A stretch of 64,000 nt of DNA from an uncultured Atopobiaceae bacterium (GTDB lineage Bacteria; Actinomycetota; Coriobacteriia; Coriobacteriales; Atopobiaceae), in the NCBI GenBank assembly GCA_947625405.1, contig CANQOF010000009.1, positions 1-64,000 on the forward strand, given 5' to 3'. Position 1 is the stretch's first letter; each line of letters opens with the position of its first letter. Under the pieces are notes generated by a model, which was not told the origin of the DNA, searched no databases, and saw only the letters and a program-made list of their open reading frames with translations. The position numbers and the translations under genes were made by a program. Below, piece after piece: positions 52,027 to 61,125 of the stretch.

Positions 52027-53078
52027 CGCGCGAGCGTTCCCGCGAACTCGATGACCTCCGCCACGGCCTCGGGCGTGGTGGCCCAGCTGCACACGAAGCG
52101 CACGACCCAGCGATCGTCAGGGAGCTTATCGAAGACCTCGCATCCGAACTCATCGCAGAAGCGCTGCCCCGTCTTTGCGGGGACGGTGAAGAACTGTTGG
52201 TTGGTGGGGGAGTCGGAAAACGCCTCGTAGCCAAGCTCGAGAAGACCTTGGCGAAGCTCCGCCGCCATCGCGTTCGCGTGGGCCGCGAGCCTCCACCAAA
52301 GCGCCTCGCCCTCGCCGCCCTCGAGCGCCGTCTCGAACTGCACGCCGAGGAGTCGTCCCTTCGCGAGGAGCCCACCCCGCTCTTTCTGGAGGTACGGGAA
52401 GGCTTCTTTGAGGCGAGGGTATTTGATGAGCACGGCCTCGCCGAAGAGCATGCCGTTCTTCGTGCCGCCGAGGGTGAGGGCGGCCACGCGGCTCGCGATG
52501 TGGCGAAGCGAGAGGTCGGAGCCCTCCGCGCAGAGGGCGTTCGCGAGTCGGGCGCCGTCCACGTAGACGGCGCAATCGTGCGAGTCCGCCCAATCGCACA
52601 CGGCGTCGAAGCGCGCGCGGGTCCACATGCCGCCGAACTCCGTTGCATCCGTGAGGTACACGAGGCGGGGAAGCGTCATGTGGCGTCCGGTGGAGGTTTG
52701 GCGTTGCCACACGCGTTCGAGCTCCGCCACCGACACGAACGCGTCGTCATCACGGGTGGCGAGCATGGTGCGGCCCGTGGCGCCGATGGCGCCGGTCTCG
52801 TGTGTGTTGATGTGGGCGTCGTTCGCGCAGAGTACGCCCTCCCAATCGCGGAGCATACCGTTCACGCAGATGAGGTTCGCGGAGGTGCCGCCGACGCAGA
52901 ACTCCACCATCGCGTCCGGCGTGCCGCAGACGTCGCGCACGAGCTTGCGCGCGCGTTCACAGTGGGGGTCGCCCTCGGTGTAGCCCGCCGTCTGCTCGAA
53001 GTTCGTGTCCGCGAGGGCCTGGAGGATTTCCGGCGCCGCGCCTTCCGAGTAGTCGTTCCTGAAGCTCTGGCTCGCCAT
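52023..53078 (-). CDS. Low-specificity threonine aldolase family protein
   Basis: 351 residues, PLP-dependent beta-eliminating lyase family. FRNDYSEGAAPEIL at the N-terminus, FCVGGTSANL, the substrate His in DAHINTHETGA, the PLP Asp in VYVDGARLANAL, and the PLP Lys in LTLGGTKNGMLFGE. It splits threonine (or other beta-hydroxy amino acids) to glycine and an aldehyde. ATG 53078 follows GGAGGGG. Confidence 0.87.
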   Translation of the reverse strand: MASQSFRNDYSEGAAPEILQALADTNFEQTAGYTEGDPHCERARKLVRDVCGTPDAMVEFCVGGTSANLICVNGMLRDWEGVLCANDAHINTHETGAIGATGRTMLATRDDDAFVSVAELERVWQRQTSTGRHMTLPRLVYLTDATEFGGMWTRARFDAVCDWADSHDCAVYVDGARLANALCAEGSDLSLRHIASRVAALTLGGTKNGMLFGEAVLIKYPRLKEAFPYLQKERGGLLAKGRLLGVQFETALEGGEGEALWWRLAAHANAMAAELRQGLLELGYEAFSDSPTNQQFFTVPAKTGQRFCDEFGCEVFDKLPDDRWVVRFVCSWATTPEAVAEVIEFAGTLAR

Positions 53079-53120
53079 GGCCCCTCCAATTCCCGTGCAC
53101 ATCGTGCGCTCCGAGCATAG

Positions 53121-53150
53121 CAAGACACTAGGGACGGTTCTTCTGTCTTG
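53121..53150. repeat. Solitary REP-like palindrome
   Basis: CAAGACA ... GGGACGG ... TGTCTTG: one complete unit of the same family as the cluster at 3218-3468, lying between the divergent aldolase and ilvE genes. Confidence 0.75.
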
Positions 53151-53257
53151 CGATCTGGTGACGAGTCTCGAACAGATCGCGAACGCGCTGCGAGCGCGGG
53201 CGCGCACCCCTCCTATACTGCGCTTGCGCAGCGTATCTGCCAAGGAAGGGATGGATC

Positions 53258-54295
53258 ATGGAGAAGAAGGACATCGACTGGGAAGCGTTGGACTTCGGCT
53301 ACCACCAGACTGACTACTCCTATGTGTGCGACTACGAGAGAGGCGCGTGGGGCGAAGGCGGGCTCACCACGAGCCACACCGTCACGCTGAGCGAGTGCGC
53401 GACCGTCCTGCACTACTGCCAGGAGGTCTTCGAGGGCCTCAAGGCCTATTCCACCCAGGACGGCAGGATCGTGTGCTTCCGCCCCGATCTCAACGCCGAG
53501 CGCATGGAGGAATCCGCGCGGCGCCTCATCATGCCGCCCTTCCCCAAGGAGCGCTTCCTCGAGGCGGTGCGCGAGGTCATCAAGGCGAACGCCGCGTGGG
53601 TGCCGCCGTTTGGCACGGGCGGCTCCCTCTACCTCCGGCCCTTCATGTTCGGCACGGGCGACACGCTCGGCGTGAGGCCCTCGAGCGCCTACCAGTTCCG
53701 CATCCTCGCCACGCCGGTGGGCCCGTACTTCAAGGGAGGCGTCGCGCCGGTGCGCATCATCGTCTCCGACTACGACCGCGCCGCGCCCCACGGCACCGGC
53801 TCCGTGAAGGCGGGGCTGAACTACGCGATGAGCCTCTGGCCACACGAGATGGCGACCTCGCAGGGCTATGACGAGGCCCTCTACCTCGACGCCGCCACAC
53901 GCACCTTCGTGGAGGAGACGGGCGGCGCGAACGTGATCTTCGTGGATTTCGACGGGCGCCTCGTGGTGGCGAAGTCCGTGAGCAACTCGATCCTTCCCTC
54001 CATCACGCGCAGGAGCCTCGTCACGGTGGCGCGCGAGATGCTCGGCATGGAGGTCATCGAGCGGCCGGTGCGCTTCGACGAGCTGGGAAACTTCGCGGAG
54101 TGCGGGCTCTGCGGCACCGCGACCGTCATCGTGCCCGTGGAGAGCATCTGCGACTACGACACGGAGTACGTCTTCAACGGCGGCTCGGATGAGATGGGCC
54201 CCGTGCTGGGCAAGCTCCGCGAGACGCTCCTCGGCATCCAAGAGGGCGTGATAGAGGGCCCCGAGGGCTGGGTCGTGGAGATCTGCAAGGCGTGA
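53258..54295 (+). CDS. ilvE: Branched-chain amino acid aminotransferase
   Basis: 345 residues, class IV PLP aminotransferase. The eukaryote/actinobacteria-type start (DFGYHQTDYSYVCDYERGAW), CQEVFEGLKAY, YLRPFMFGT, the PLP Lys in TGSVKAGLNYAMSL, and FVEETGGANV. It interconverts Leu/Ile/Val with their 2-oxo acids. Not clustered with other ilv genes here. Confidence 0.93.
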   Translation: MEKKDIDWEALDFGYHQTDYSYVCDYERGAWGEGGLTTSHTVTLSECATVLHYCQEVFEGLKAYSTQDGRIVCFRPDLNAERMEESARRLIMPPFPKERFLEAVREVIKANAAWVPPFGTGGSLYLRPFMFGTGDTLGVRPSSAYQFRILATPVGPYFKGGVAPVRIIVSDYDRAAPHGTGSVKAGLNYAMSLWPHEMATSQGYDEALYLDAATRTFVEETGGANVIFVDFDGRLVVAKSVSNSILPSITRRSLVTVAREMLGMEVIERPVRFDELGNFAECGLCGTATVIVPVESICDYDTEYVFNGGSDEMGPVLGKLRETLLGIQEGVIEGPEGWVVEICKA

Positions 54296-54400
54296 GGCCC
54301 GCGCGTAAGGCGCGTGGATTGATCGCACTGGTGCCCTGGCCTCGCCGCTGGTTCATAATCTCCTCGCACGCACGAACTCGGAGATCTCCAAGGAGGATCC

Positions 54401-55777
54401 ATGGCCAGCGGCAAGCCCAACCCCGCCCGCAAGCCCGAGGGTACGGAGGACCTCTACGGCGCTTCCATGCGCGCGTGGGTGCGCATGCGGGAGGTGGCGG
54501 GGCGCGTCTTCGGCGCATGGGGCTACGACCCCGTGGAGACGCCCGCCATGGAGCAGCTCGACGTCTTCGTCCATGGCCTCGGCCAAGCGACCGACGTCGT
54601 GCGCAAGGAGATGTTTCGCGCCATCACCTCGACGAACCTCGCGACGGTTATCGCCGAGGGAGGCGAGGGCACGCTCAAGGCGAGCCGTCGTCTCGCGCTT
54701 CGCCCGGAGGGCACGGCCGGCTTCGTGCGCGCGGCCATCGAGCACACCTTCGTGCCGCAGGGCGCGAGCTGCGTGAAGAGCTGGTACGCGGGCCCGATGT
54801 TTCGCGGCGAGCGCGTGCAGAAGGGGCGCCTGCGCCAGTTCCACCAGATCGGCGCGGAGTGCCTGGGCTCCGATGATCCCGCGCTCGACGCCGAGCTCAT
54901 CATCATGCTCATGGACTTCTATCGCGCGCTCGGGCTCCCCGAGGGGGCGCTTCGCCTGCGCCTGAACTCGATGGGCGATTCCGCGTGCCGCCCCGCCTAT
55001 CGCGAGCTCGTGCGCGGTTTTCTCCTCGAGCATAAAGGCGAGCTTTGCGAGGAGTGCGTGGCGCGCGCGGACACGAACCCGCTACGCGCCTTCGACTGCA
55101 AGAACGAGGGCTGCCAGAGGGTGATGTCCGCGGCGCCCGCCTCGGCGGACCATCTCTGCGGCGACTGCGCCGAGCACTACGCGAAGGTGAAGGCGCGTCT
55201 CGACGAGGCGGGCATCGCCTACGAGGAGGATCCGACGCTCGTGCGCGGGCTCGACTACTACACGCGCACGGTCTTCGAGGTGGAGGCGCTCACGGGAATG
55301 GGCTCGCAGGCCGCGATTGGGGGCGGAGGCCGCTACGACGGGCTCGTGGAGCTCGAGGGCGGAAAGCCCACGCCCGGCCTCGGCTTTGCCGTGGGCTTCG
55401 AGCGAATCCTCATCGCCCTCGAGGCGCTCGGCGTGGAGCTCGGGGGCGAGGAGCCGCCCTGCGTCTACGTGGCCTCGGCGGGCCACGAGCCCGAGCTCGA
55501 GAACGCCGTCTTCCGGGCGTGCCTCGCGCTTCGCAGGGAGGGCGTCCGCACCGAGCGCGATTATCAGAATCGCTCGCTGAAGTCCCAGTTCAAGCAGGCT
55601 GACAAGGCGCACGCGGCACTCTGCGTGGTGGTGGGTTCGGATGAGCTCGCGGCGGGCGAGGCGACGCTTCGCGACATGGCCACCCACGAGCAGACGCCGG
55701 TGGCGCTTGACGCGCTCGCGCGCGAGGTGGCGCGTCGCTTCGCCGCTCTCACGGCGCCCGGGGAGCGCGGAGAGTGA
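54401..55777 (+). CDS. hisS: Histidyl-tRNA synthetase
   Basis: 458 residues, class II synthetase. Motif 1 region near AMEQLDVFVH, motif 2 with MFRGERVQKGRLRQFHQIG, the histidine-A motif RGLDYYTRTVFE and motif 3 GLGFAVGFERIL; an anticodon-binding domain occupies about 345-450. The downstream gene overlaps its stop (GTGA). Confidence 0.95.
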   Translation: MASGKPNPARKPEGTEDLYGASMRAWVRMREVAGRVFGAWGYDPVETPAMEQLDVFVHGLGQATDVVRKEMFRAITSTNLATVIAEGGEGTLKASRRLALRPEGTAGFVRAAIEHTFVPQGASCVKSWYAGPMFRGERVQKGRLRQFHQIGAECLGSDDPALDAELIIMLMDFYRALGLPEGALRLRLNSMGDSACRPAYRELVRGFLLEHKGELCEECVARADTNPLRAFDCKNEGCQRVMSAAPASADHLCGDCAEHYAKVKARLDEAGIAYEEDPTLVRGLDYYTRTVFEVEALTGMGSQAAIGGGGRYDGLVELEGGKPTPGLGFAVGFERILIALEALGVELGGEEPPCVYVASAGHEPELENAVFRACLALRREGVRTERDYQNRSLKSQFKQADKAHAALCVVVGSDELAAGEATLRDMATHEQTPVALDALAREVARRFAALTAPGERGE

Positions 55778-56523
55778 TCTTCCACGAGATAGGAAACCCC
55801 GCTGGCCCCACGGTGGTGTTGCTCGGCCCCGAGATGGCGGGATGGTGGTCGATGGCGCCGCTCTCGAAGCGCCTCACGAACGACTTCCTCTGCGTGCTCG
55901 CCGGCCACAACGGCTATGGCGAGGCGCACGTAACGCCCTTCACCACGGTCGAGGCCGAGGGGCGCGAGCTCGCGGAGTGGATCGCCACACATGCGCAAGG
56001 CGGCCGCGCGCGGGCGATCGTGGGCGTCGGGCTCGGCGGCCAGGTGGCGGTGGAGGCGCTCTGCGAGGACTCCCGCATCGCGGAGAGGGCGGTCTTCGGC
56101 GACGTGCTCTGCGTGGAGAGCCCCGGCTCGAAGGGCACGGCGTGGCTGAACGGCACGTTCTGGCGCTTCATCCCCACGCGCAAGAACTACGCGAAGGGGC
56201 AGATGGACGCCTATGGCATCCCGCGCGCGATGCTCGACGTCTTCATGCGCGACGCAAAGGCCACGCCAAAGGAGACCGTGCGGGCCCAAACGCTCGCGGT
56301 GGAGAAATGGCGCGTGCCCAAGGACATCCGCGCCATCACGTGCCCGGTGCGCGTGACCTGCGCGGGGTTGCAGTCGGGCCCGAGGCGCGAGAGCGGCGAG
56401 GCGCTCGCGCGCGCCATTCCCGGCGCCGAGCTCGATGTCCAACGCGACCTCTCGAGAAACGAGCTCTATCTGCAATACCCAGATCGAGCCGCCGAAACGC
56501 TCATCCCTTGGCTCAATAAGTAA
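55774..56523 (+). CDS. Alpha/beta-hydrolase-fold protein lacking the catalytic triad
   Basis: 249 residues with the strand-helix pattern of the alpha/beta-hydrolase fold (TVVLLGPEMAG, AIVGVGLGGQVAVEAL, ITCPVRVTCAG). The nucleophile elbow reads GVGLGG, so the Ser is Gly. The expected Asp (AGLQSGPRRE) and the His near the C-terminus (LSRNELYLQYPD) are also missing. It may be a non-enzymatic fold, perhaps a binding or regulatory protein. Translationally coupled to hisS through GTGA; the hydrogenase gene follows. Confidence 0.7.
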   Translation: MIFHEIGNPAGPTVVLLGPEMAGWWSMAPLSKRLTNDFLCVLAGHNGYGEAHVTPFTTVEAEGRELAEWIATHAQGGRARAIVGVGLGGQVAVEALCEDSRIAERAVFGDVLCVESPGSKGTAWLNGTFWRFIPTRKNYAKGQMDAYGIPRAMLDVFMRDAKATPKETVRAQTLAVEKWRVPKDIRAITCPVRVTCAGLQSGPRRESGEALARAIPGAELDVQRDLSRNELYLQYPDRAAETLIPWLNK

Positions 56524-56577
56524 TACCTGCGCCCTATACTCGGTAAGCGAGGCTTCATCGAGCACAAGGGGGCGGCT

Positions 56578-58203
56578 ATGGCGGACATGCGCGGGATCTA
56601 CACGAACCTCACGGCCATTCGTCGTCGCGTGTTTGCCGAGGTCGCGCGCCTCGCCTACACGGTGGAGCCCGGCAACTACGGCTGGATCGACGAGATCCCC
56701 TACGAGATCATCCCCGGCGACGTGGCCACGTATCGCGAGAGCGTGTTCCTCGAGCGTGCGATCGTCTCCGAGCGCGTGCGCCTCGCCATGGGCCTCCCGC
56801 TCTCGCCAGTGGACCGCCCGAGCCGCGTTTCCGATGGCATCGCCGAGGCCCTGAAGCCCGAGACCTACTACGAGCCCCCGCTCGTGAACATCATCAAGTT
56901 TGCGTGCAACGCCTGCGCCGAGCACTCCTACAAGGTCTCGAACCAGTGCCAAGGCTGCCTCGCGCACCCGTGCCGCGAGATCTGCCCCACCGGCGCCATC
57001 ACGTTCGTGGAGCATAAGGCGCACATCGACCAGGAGAAGTGCATCAAGTGCGGGCGTTGCAAGGACGTGTGCCCCTACACGGCGATCATCCATCGCGAGC
57101 GCCCGTGCGCCGAGGCCTGCGGCATGCACTGCATCGGCTCGGACGAGCAAGGACGCGCTGATATCGACTACGATCGATGCGTCTCTTGCGGCCAGTGCCT
57201 CGTGAACTGCCCCTTCGGCGCCATTGCCGATAAATCCCAGCTCTTCCAGGTGATCGCCGCCATCCGGAGCGGTGCCGAGGTGATCGCCTGCGTGGCGCCC
57301 GCGTTCGTGGGCCAGTACGGCGGCCGTGGCGAGGTGGGCAAGCTCCGCGCCGCGTTCAAGATGCTCGGTTTCTCCGGCATGACGGAGGTGGCCATCGGCG
57401 CCGACCTCTGCGCGCTCCAGGAGAGCGAGGACTTCCTCGAGGAAGTGCCGAGCGAGCTCCCCTTCATGGGCACGAGCTGCTGCCCCGCGTGGAGCTCGAT
57501 GGCGAAGATGGACTTCCCCGAGCACGCGAACTGCATCTCCATGGCGCTCACGCCGATGACGCTCACGGCCAGGCTCGTGCGCGAGCGGCATCCAGAGGCG
57601 AAGATCGTCTTCGTGGGGCCGTGCTCCGCGAAGAAGCTCGAGGCCATGCGCACGAGCGTGCGCTCCGAAGTGGACTTCGTGCTCACATTCGAAGAGGTCG
57701 CCGGCATGTTCGAGGCCAAAGGCTTCAAATACGCTGACATCTCCGAGCCCATGGGCGACGACTTCGAGGACGCGTCCTCCGATGCGCGCGGTTTCGCGGT
57801 GGCGGGCGGGGTGGCCAACGCGGTGGTGAACGCCGTGAAGCGCACGCACCCCGGGCGCGAGGTGCAGGTGGTTGGCGCCGAGGGGCTCGACGCGTGTCGA
57901 AACATGATGAAGCAGGCGGTGAAGGGCGACTACGACGGCTACCTCCTCGAGGGCATGGCGTGCCCCGGCGGATGCGTGGCGGGCCCGGGGACGCTCCTCG
58001 GTATCCGCAAAGCTCAGGGCATGATCAAGGTCTATCAGCGCCGTTCGCCCTTCAAGGACGCGACGGAGAATCCGTATCGCGAGGAGATCGACCACCTCAT
58101 CAAGGAGAAGAACGGGGCCATCAAGCTCGACGAGGAGTTCGCCCAGCTCGATGACGTGGCACACGATGGTGCCGAGGGCCCGAATGGATCGGCGATCGCA
58201 TGA
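56578..58203 (+). CDS. [FeFe] hydrogenase, group B-like monomeric type
   Basis: 541 residues. The N-terminal about 95 residues are a unique domain, then a Cys-rich segment (CNACAEHSYKVSNQCQGCLAH as a start) and ferredoxin-type clusters CIKCGRCKDVCP and CVSCGQCLVNCP. The H-cluster domain has TSCCPAW, VGPCSAKKLEAM and EGMACPGGCVAG. TSCCP instead of TSCSPGW is the group B pattern. It probably makes or senses H2 with ferredoxin as partner. Maturases HydE/F/G are not in the window. ATGA overlap couples it to a MarR gene. Confidence 0.9.
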   Translation: MADMRGIYTNLTAIRRRVFAEVARLAYTVEPGNYGWIDEIPYEIIPGDVATYRESVFLERAIVSERVRLAMGLPLSPVDRPSRVSDGIAEALKPETYYEPPLVNIIKFACNACAEHSYKVSNQCQGCLAHPCREICPTGAITFVEHKAHIDQEKCIKCGRCKDVCPYTAIIHRERPCAEACGMHCIGSDEQGRADIDYDRCVSCGQCLVNCPFGAIADKSQLFQVIAAIRSGAEVIACVAPAFVGQYGGRGEVGKLRAAFKMLGFSGMTEVAIGADLCALQESEDFLEEVPSELPFMGTSCCPAWSSMAKMDFPEHANCISMALTPMTLTARLVRERHPEAKIVFVGPCSAKKLEAMRTSVRSEVDFVLTFEEVAGMFEAKGFKYADISEPMGDDFEDASSDARGFAVAGGVANAVVNAVKRTHPGREVQVVGAEGLDACRNMMKQAVKGDYDGYLLEGMACPGGCVAGPGTLLGIRKAQGMIKVYQRRSPFKDATENPYREEIDHLIKEKNGAIKLDEEFAQLDDVAHDGAEGPNGSAIA

Positions 58204-58742
58204 GCGAGGGTGTGCCTGCGGGAGTCGCGCTCGACGCCGAAATGCCCGACGCCGAGAAGGTGCGAAGCATCTCCGAGCGCTTCGATCTCTTCGTCTCGCT
58301 CATCTGCCAGCTCAACCGCTCGATTCGCCGCATCAAGGGCTTCGAGATGCGCGCGATGGGCCTTCGCGGCGTGCACGTGATGATCCTCTTCCATATGAAC
58401 CTCCACCCCGAGGGGCTTACGCAGACGCGCCTCGCCACGCTCTGCGCGGAAGACAAGGCCACCATCTCGCGCGCGGTGCAGGATCTCACGGAGATGGGCG
58501 TGATCGCGAGCGATCCCTCCACGCTCAACCGTCGCAATGTGAAGCTCACGCTCACGGAGCACGGCAATGAGCTCGCGGGAGGCTTGGGAGAGCGCATCCG
58601 CAATGCCGTGGAGGCGGGCGCCGCGGGGCTCCCCGACAAGGCGCGCGACCTTCTCTACTCAATGCTCGAGCGCGTGAACGACAACCTCGCGGCCTACCTC
58701 GCCTCGATGGAGGGTCGCCGCTCCGTGAAGGGCGCCGTGTAA
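58200..58742 (+). CDS. MarR family regulator
   Basis: 180 residues. The winged helix (about 55-125) has GLTQTRLATLCAEDKATISRAV as recognition region (split by function) and RRNVKLTLTEHG as wing, flanked by dimerisation helices. The start codon overlaps the hydrogenase stop (ATGA), so it probably controls or reports on hydrogenase expression. The effector is unknown. Confidence 0.87.
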   Translation: MSEGVPAGVALDAEMPDAEKVRSISERFDLFVSLICQLNRSIRRIKGFEMRAMGLRGVHVMILFHMNLHPEGLTQTRLATLCAEDKATISRAVQDLTEMGVIASDPSTLNRRNVKLTLTEHGNELAGGLGERIRNAVEAGAAGLPDKARDLLYSMLERVNDNLAAYLASMEGRRSVKGAV

Positions 58743-58766
58743 GCTCCGAACTCGCATCAGTTTGGT

Positions 58767-58852
58767 TGCTCGGATGGCAAGGTCTCGGATGCGCGAGATA
58801 TCCAGACTCGCTTCTAATTGATTGACTCGGATGATCAGGTCTTGGATGCGCG
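58767..58852. repeat. Two-copy imperfect direct repeat, about 30 bp
   Basis: The copies at 58767-58796 and 58822-58852 share TCGGATG, AGGTCT and GGATGCGCG, spaced 55 bp. They lie between the MarR gene and a convergent small gene. Function unknown. Confidence 0.45.
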
Positions 58853-58890
58853 TGGGCTTCGCGCGTCCGAACCGCCGCCCATCCGCAGAG

Positions 58891-58925
58891 TAAGAAAGCA
58901 GCTCAAGGCATGTGCCCTGAGCTGC
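58891..58925 (-). terminator. Terminator of the small gene at 58.96 kb
   Basis: GCAGCTCA ... TGAGCTGC with inner GGC/GCC pairs; on the minus strand TTTCTT follows the stem, 33 nt after the stop of the small gene. Confidence 0.7.
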
Positions 58926-58957
58926 CGCAAGATTGCGCCGTTTCGCGAGGGGAACTG

Positions 58958-59251
58958 CTACACGCTCGCGTAGAACGTGGCGTCGTTGAAGAGCTCGCGA
59001 ATGCTCGGGCCGTTGTCCACCTGCACGGCGCCGATGAACTCGTCGATGTTGTTCACGATATCGGAACAGTCGCAGTAGTGGTTCTTCTCGTTCAGCTTGG
59101 TGGTGTCCTGCGCACGCCAGTAGTGCTTTTTCACGTCGGTGAGGTAGTAGAGCTTGTCGTTTGCCTCCATGTAGGCCGAGTGGTTATTCCGGAGGTAGTC
59201 GGCGAGATCATCGAACTCGAGCTCCAAGGCCTCATCAGCGCGCACACCCAT
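58958..59251 (-). CDS. Conserved small hypothetical protein
   Basis: 97 residues, acidic, with many Asn/Asp/Tyr: LEFDDLADYLRNNHSAYMEA, a HYCDCSDIVNNIDEFI segment, and C-terminal ATFYASV. No membrane segment or signal peptide. AAAGGTGG is 6 nt before the ATG, and a terminator follows, so it is a well-formed gene. No function recognised; a CDC motif could bind metal. Confidence 0.65.
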   Translation of the reverse strand: MGVRADEALELEFDDLADYLRNNHSAYMEANDKLYYLTDVKKHYWRAQDTTKLNEKNHYCDCSDIVNNIDEFIGAVQVDNGPSIRELFNDATFYASV

Positions 59252-59447
59252 AGCTGCCACCTTTCTGGAGGGCGAAATCCAACGGCGCCTCAAGGGACGC
59301 CTCGTAGCAAATCAATCTACAGGATAGCCAGCACCGCGCGCGTGAGGTTTCGCGGGGCGGCATCTCCACAGCTACTCCGATTCATCGCGTCATCCGAGCT
59401 CGCGCGCCCCGGAATCCCACTCGGCGAGCGGCGCGCACACGGGCTTG

Positions 59448-60101
59448 CTATGCGAGGAGGCGCGCCTCGAGCTCGCCTATGTTTTCGCAGAACTCCGCGC
59501 CGCCCGCGGCTTCGAGCTGCGCGCGGCTGCGAAAGCCCCAGAGCACGAGGATGAAGGGAAGGCCGGCGGCGGTGGCGGTCTTGATGTCGACCTCGGAATC
59601 CCCCACGTAGACAGCCTCCGCGGGGCCCACGCCCATCTCGCGAAGCACGATCCCCACCATCTGCGGGTTCGGCTTGCGCGGCACGTCGTCTCGCTGTCCG
59701 ATGACGGCGTCGAAGATGCCGGGGAAGTTGCGCTCGGCCAAGTGGCGGGCCTCGCGGTCGCCCTTGTTCGACACCACGGCGAGCTTGAGGCCCGCGGCCT
59801 TGAGCACCTCTAGGAGCTCGGGGATGCCGTCATAGGGCGTGGTGTGGTCGGCGTAGTGCACGGCGTAGTGCTCGCTGAACGATTGGAACACCCGCTCGAC
59901 CACCTCGTCGCTCGTGCCGGGCGGGCAGGAATTGCGCATGAGGTTGCGGTAGCCGTTGCCCACCGTCTGGCGCACCTCGTCGAGCGTGCGGGGCGGGAAA
60001 CCTTCGGCCTCGAGCGCCTGGTTGAGCGAGATCTTGAGGTCCTCGAGCGTGTTCAGGATGGTGCCGTCCATGTCGAAGACCACGGCGGGGTAGGCGGGCA
60101 T
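59448..60101 (-). CDS. gph: HAD-superfamily hydrolase, phosphoglycolate phosphatase-like
   Basis: 217 residues. Motif I VVFDMDGTILNT (7-18), motif II VVSNKGD, motif III KPNPQM, motif IV VYVGDSEVDI. The helical cap lies at about 20-90. The sequence fits Gph-type phosphatases that clear 2-phosphoglycolate or similar. AGGAG is 7 nt before the ATG. Confidence 0.85.
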   Translation of the reverse strand: MPAYPAVVFDMDGTILNTLEDLKISLNQALEAEGFPPRTLDEVRQTVGNGYRNLMRNSCPPGTSDEVVERVFQSFSEHYAVHYADHTTPYDGIPELLEVLKAAGLKLAVVSNKGDREARHLAERNFPGIFDAVIGQRDDVPRKPNPQMVGIVLREMGVGPAEAVYVGDSEVDIKTATAAGLPFILVLWGFRSRAQLEAAGGAEFCENIGELEARLLA

Positions 60102-60141
60102 GCGAGCTCCTAGCGCAAGCGATGGATGGGTCGAGGAAAGT

Positions 60142-61125
60142 CTAGCGGCCAGAATCATGGGGGTTTCCCCTCACCACGTCCTTCACGAGGTAGATCGGGC
60201 GCTGCTTGCCCTCAAGGTAGGCGCGGGCAAGGTATTCGCCAATGATGCCGAGCATGAGGAGCTGGATGCCCCCAAGGAGGAGCACCACGCCGATGGTGGT
60301 CACGTACCCAGGCGTCTCGATGCCCACTATGAGCGCGCGAATGACGATCACCAGCATGTAGACGATGGCGAAGATCGACACCGCGAATCCCAACACCGTG
60401 GCAAGGCGAAGCGGCTTCACCGAGAAGGCGAAGGCGCCGTCCATTGCGTAGGAGACGGATTTCCTGAACGAAAACTTCGACTCCCCGGCCGCGCGCTCCC
60501 TCGGAATATAGGGATAGGGAAGCGTGGTGAAGCCCACCCATGCGAAGATCCCCTTCGTGAACCGCAGCGCCTCGGGCATGGAGAGGATCGCGTTCGCCAC
60601 ATGCCTCGTGAACACTCGAAAGTCGCTCGCGTCCTGCACGACGTCCATGTCGGAGAGCCAGGAAAGCACATGGTAGAACGCACGGTGGAGCGACTGGCCT
60701 GGGCCGGGACGGCGCTCGCTTTGGTAGGCGGCGACGCAATCGACCTCGGGGTTTTCGCCAAGGAGCCTCACCATGGCGAGGGCATCCTCGGGGGATTGTT
60801 GGAGATCCGCGTCGATGATCCCCATGACCTCGCCCGTGGCGTGCTCGAGTCCTGCGTAGACGGCGGCGTCCTTGCCGAAGTTCCTCGAGAACCGAATGCC
60901 CTGCACGCAGGTGGTACCGCCCGAGATGGCCGCCTCTGCCGCCACGTCCTGGATCGCCGCGAAGGTGCCCTCCTTGGAGCCGTCGTCCACGAACACGAGC
61001 TCAAGGGGCATGCCAGCTCCGGAGAAGGTGGCATCCATCTCGTGGTAGAGCCGCTTCACGTTCTCGGCCTCGTTGTAGCAGGGCACGATGAAGGAGACGA
61101 GCGAGGGAGACTGCGGCGCGCTCAC
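60142..61125 (-). CDS. GtrB-like polyprenyl-phosphate glycosyltransferase (second copy)
   Basis: 327 residues. GT2 domain with FIVPCYNEAENV, FVDDGSKEGT and IIDADLQQSPED; two C-terminal helices (about 235-300) and a final basic segment. The GTG start overlaps the upstream gtrA stop (GTGTGA), so GtrA and GtrB are translated in tandem. They probably form a lipid-linked sugar module for surface decoration. Confidence 0.87.
   Translation of the reverse strand: MSAPQSPSLVSFIVPCYNEAENVKRLYHEMDATFSGAGMPLELVFVDDGSKEGTFAAIQDVAAEAAISGGTTCVQGIRFSRNFGKDAAVYAGLEHATGEVMGIIDADLQQSPEDALAMVRLLGENPEVDCVAAYQSERRPGPGQSLHRAFYHVLSWLSDMDVVQDASDFRVFTRHVANAILSMPEALRFTKGIFAWVGFTTLPYPYIPRERAAGESKFSFRKSVSYAMDGAFAFSVKPLRLATVLGFAVSIFAIVYMLVIVIRALIVGIETPGYVTTIGVVLLLGGIQLLMLGIIGEYLARAYLEGKQRPIYLVKDVVRGNPHDSGR

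Noticed and set aside
55564-58164. 866-codon minus-strand frame opposite hisS and the hydrogenase
   Set aside because: It is the antisense of two proteins with unmistakable catalytic motifs and has no ribosome binding site.
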